Positions 12,093 through 12,232 of a stretch of 12,232 nucleotides of DNA are shown here, piece by piece. Origin of the DNA: Baffinella frigidus (taxonomy: Eukaryota; Cryptophyceae; Cryptomonadales; Baffinellaceae). The stretch is taken from assembly GCA_026770585.1 (NCBI GenBank), contig MU646670.1, positions 204,596 to 216,827 of the forward strand, in the 5' to 3' direction. Position 1 is the first letter of the stretch. Each line of letters opens with the position of its first letter. The translations under genes were made by a program, and so were the position numbers. The notes below the pieces were generated by a model. That model ran no database searches and had not been told where the DNA came from. It was given only the letters and a program-made list of their open reading frames with translations.

Positions 12093-12134
12093 CATGCTGG
12101 CGTGTCATTTCCCACGAGCGTGGCGCTGAACAAG
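12093..12134 (+). pseudogene. Third, 42-bp fragment of the PA2G4-like exon
   Basis: It encodes HAGVSFPTSVALNK, identical to the exon at 11758. Only two bases differ (GGC/GGT, TCA/TCC), both synonymous. It lacks the first four codons and everything after AAG. The nearest upstream CAG would leave seven extra bases, out of frame for a phase-0 partner, so it is unlikely to be spliced productively. It is embedded directly between telomere-like tracts. Confidence 0.8.
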
Positions 12135-12232
12135 GGTGTAGGGTGTAGGGTGTAGGGTGTAGGGTCAAGGGTGTAGGGTGTAGGGTGTAGGGTCAAGGGT
12201 GTAGGGTGTAGGGTGTAGGGTGTAGGGTGTAG
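12135..12232 (+). repeat. TGTAGGG heptamer array
   Basis: A clean array starts after AACAAG: four TGTAGGG, one TCAAGGG, three TGTAGGG, one TCAAGGG, then at least four TGTAGGG up to the window end. It differs from the plant/algal telomere unit TTTAGGG at one position. The regular TCAAGGG variants suggest amplification in 28-bp to 35-bp blocks. It appears to lie within an intron. Confidence 0.9.

Larger units (their letters stand above)
11884..12232 (+). other. PA2G4: Start of next intron, G-rich and telomere-like
   Basis: It begins GTTCGTTACTTGGG after the AAG of the exon. It is G-rich on the plus strand, moves from TTTGGGG-like sequence through GTGCAGGG repeats into TGTAGGG heptamers, and leaves the window without an acceptor and downstream exon. 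Frames on the minus strand rich in Thr-Pro-Tyr (TPYTLHPTP pattern) are translations of the heptamer and not proteins. Confidence 0.65.

Noticed and set aside
11933-12196. Minus-strand Thr-Pro-Tyr-Leu-His repeat proteins
   Set aside because: They are direct translations of TGTAGGG-type heptamers. A 7-bp unit gives a 7-residue period in every frame.

Overview
The window looks like nuclear DNA of a microbial eukaryote, most likely an alga. The evidence is GC-rich, GC3-biased exon pieces with GT-AG splice junctions, a eukaryote-type PA2G4/EBP1 protein, many short inverted-repeat elements of MITE type, and telomere-like TGTAGGG heptamers with one TTTAGGG-like patch near 5410. The lineage (prasinophyte, dinoflagellate, haptophyte or other) cannot be fixed from the sequence alone.

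Only one gene is recognised with confidence: a plus-strand PA2G4/EBP1-like gene of the M24 'pita-bread' family. Its first recognisable exon is 7257-7487 and the next is 11758-11883. Both junctions are phase 0 and the joined reading frame follows the N-terminal EBP1 order. The gene runs off the right edge. The intron between the two exons is about 4.3 kb and is almost entirely repeats. A truncated duplicate of the second exon lies 150 bp upstream of it (11608-11691). A third fragment sits in the following intron, inside telomere-like heptamers (12093-12134). The three copies differ from one another only at synonymous sites where they can be compared.

The rest is a dense, nested collection of short palindromic elements, which I name A to G and K. 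A has a TGTAGTAATTTTC hairpin arm (354-468, 2967-3036, 3124-3254, 8361-8509). B has CCACTCGAGGCT termini and 2-bp target duplications (771-968, 1371-1592, 1775-1966, 2022-2232, 8732-8943, plus two half copies at 10236 and 10544). C has GGGTAACGGCCTGAAAATGG termini (2408, 5544, 7899). D has CAGGGGTACCTCGCTCATAAG termini with TA targets, clustered at 3397-3618 and 4341-5096. E (3501, 4540) is nested inside D. F is a repeat without obvious termini (3290, 3987, 5302). G is 7670-7831. K is a TA-flanked element (9765-9963) sitting in a 23-bp satellite, with a solo arm at 10358.

Layout: 1-5700 is repeat-dominated with no credible gene. 5706-7256 is GC-rich, with one weak candidate exon (5985-6075), and is probably the 5' region of the PA2G4-like gene. 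7257-12232 is the gene, with its repeat-filled introns. No tRNA, rRNA, CRISPR array or transposase gene was seen, so all mobile elements here are non-autonomous.
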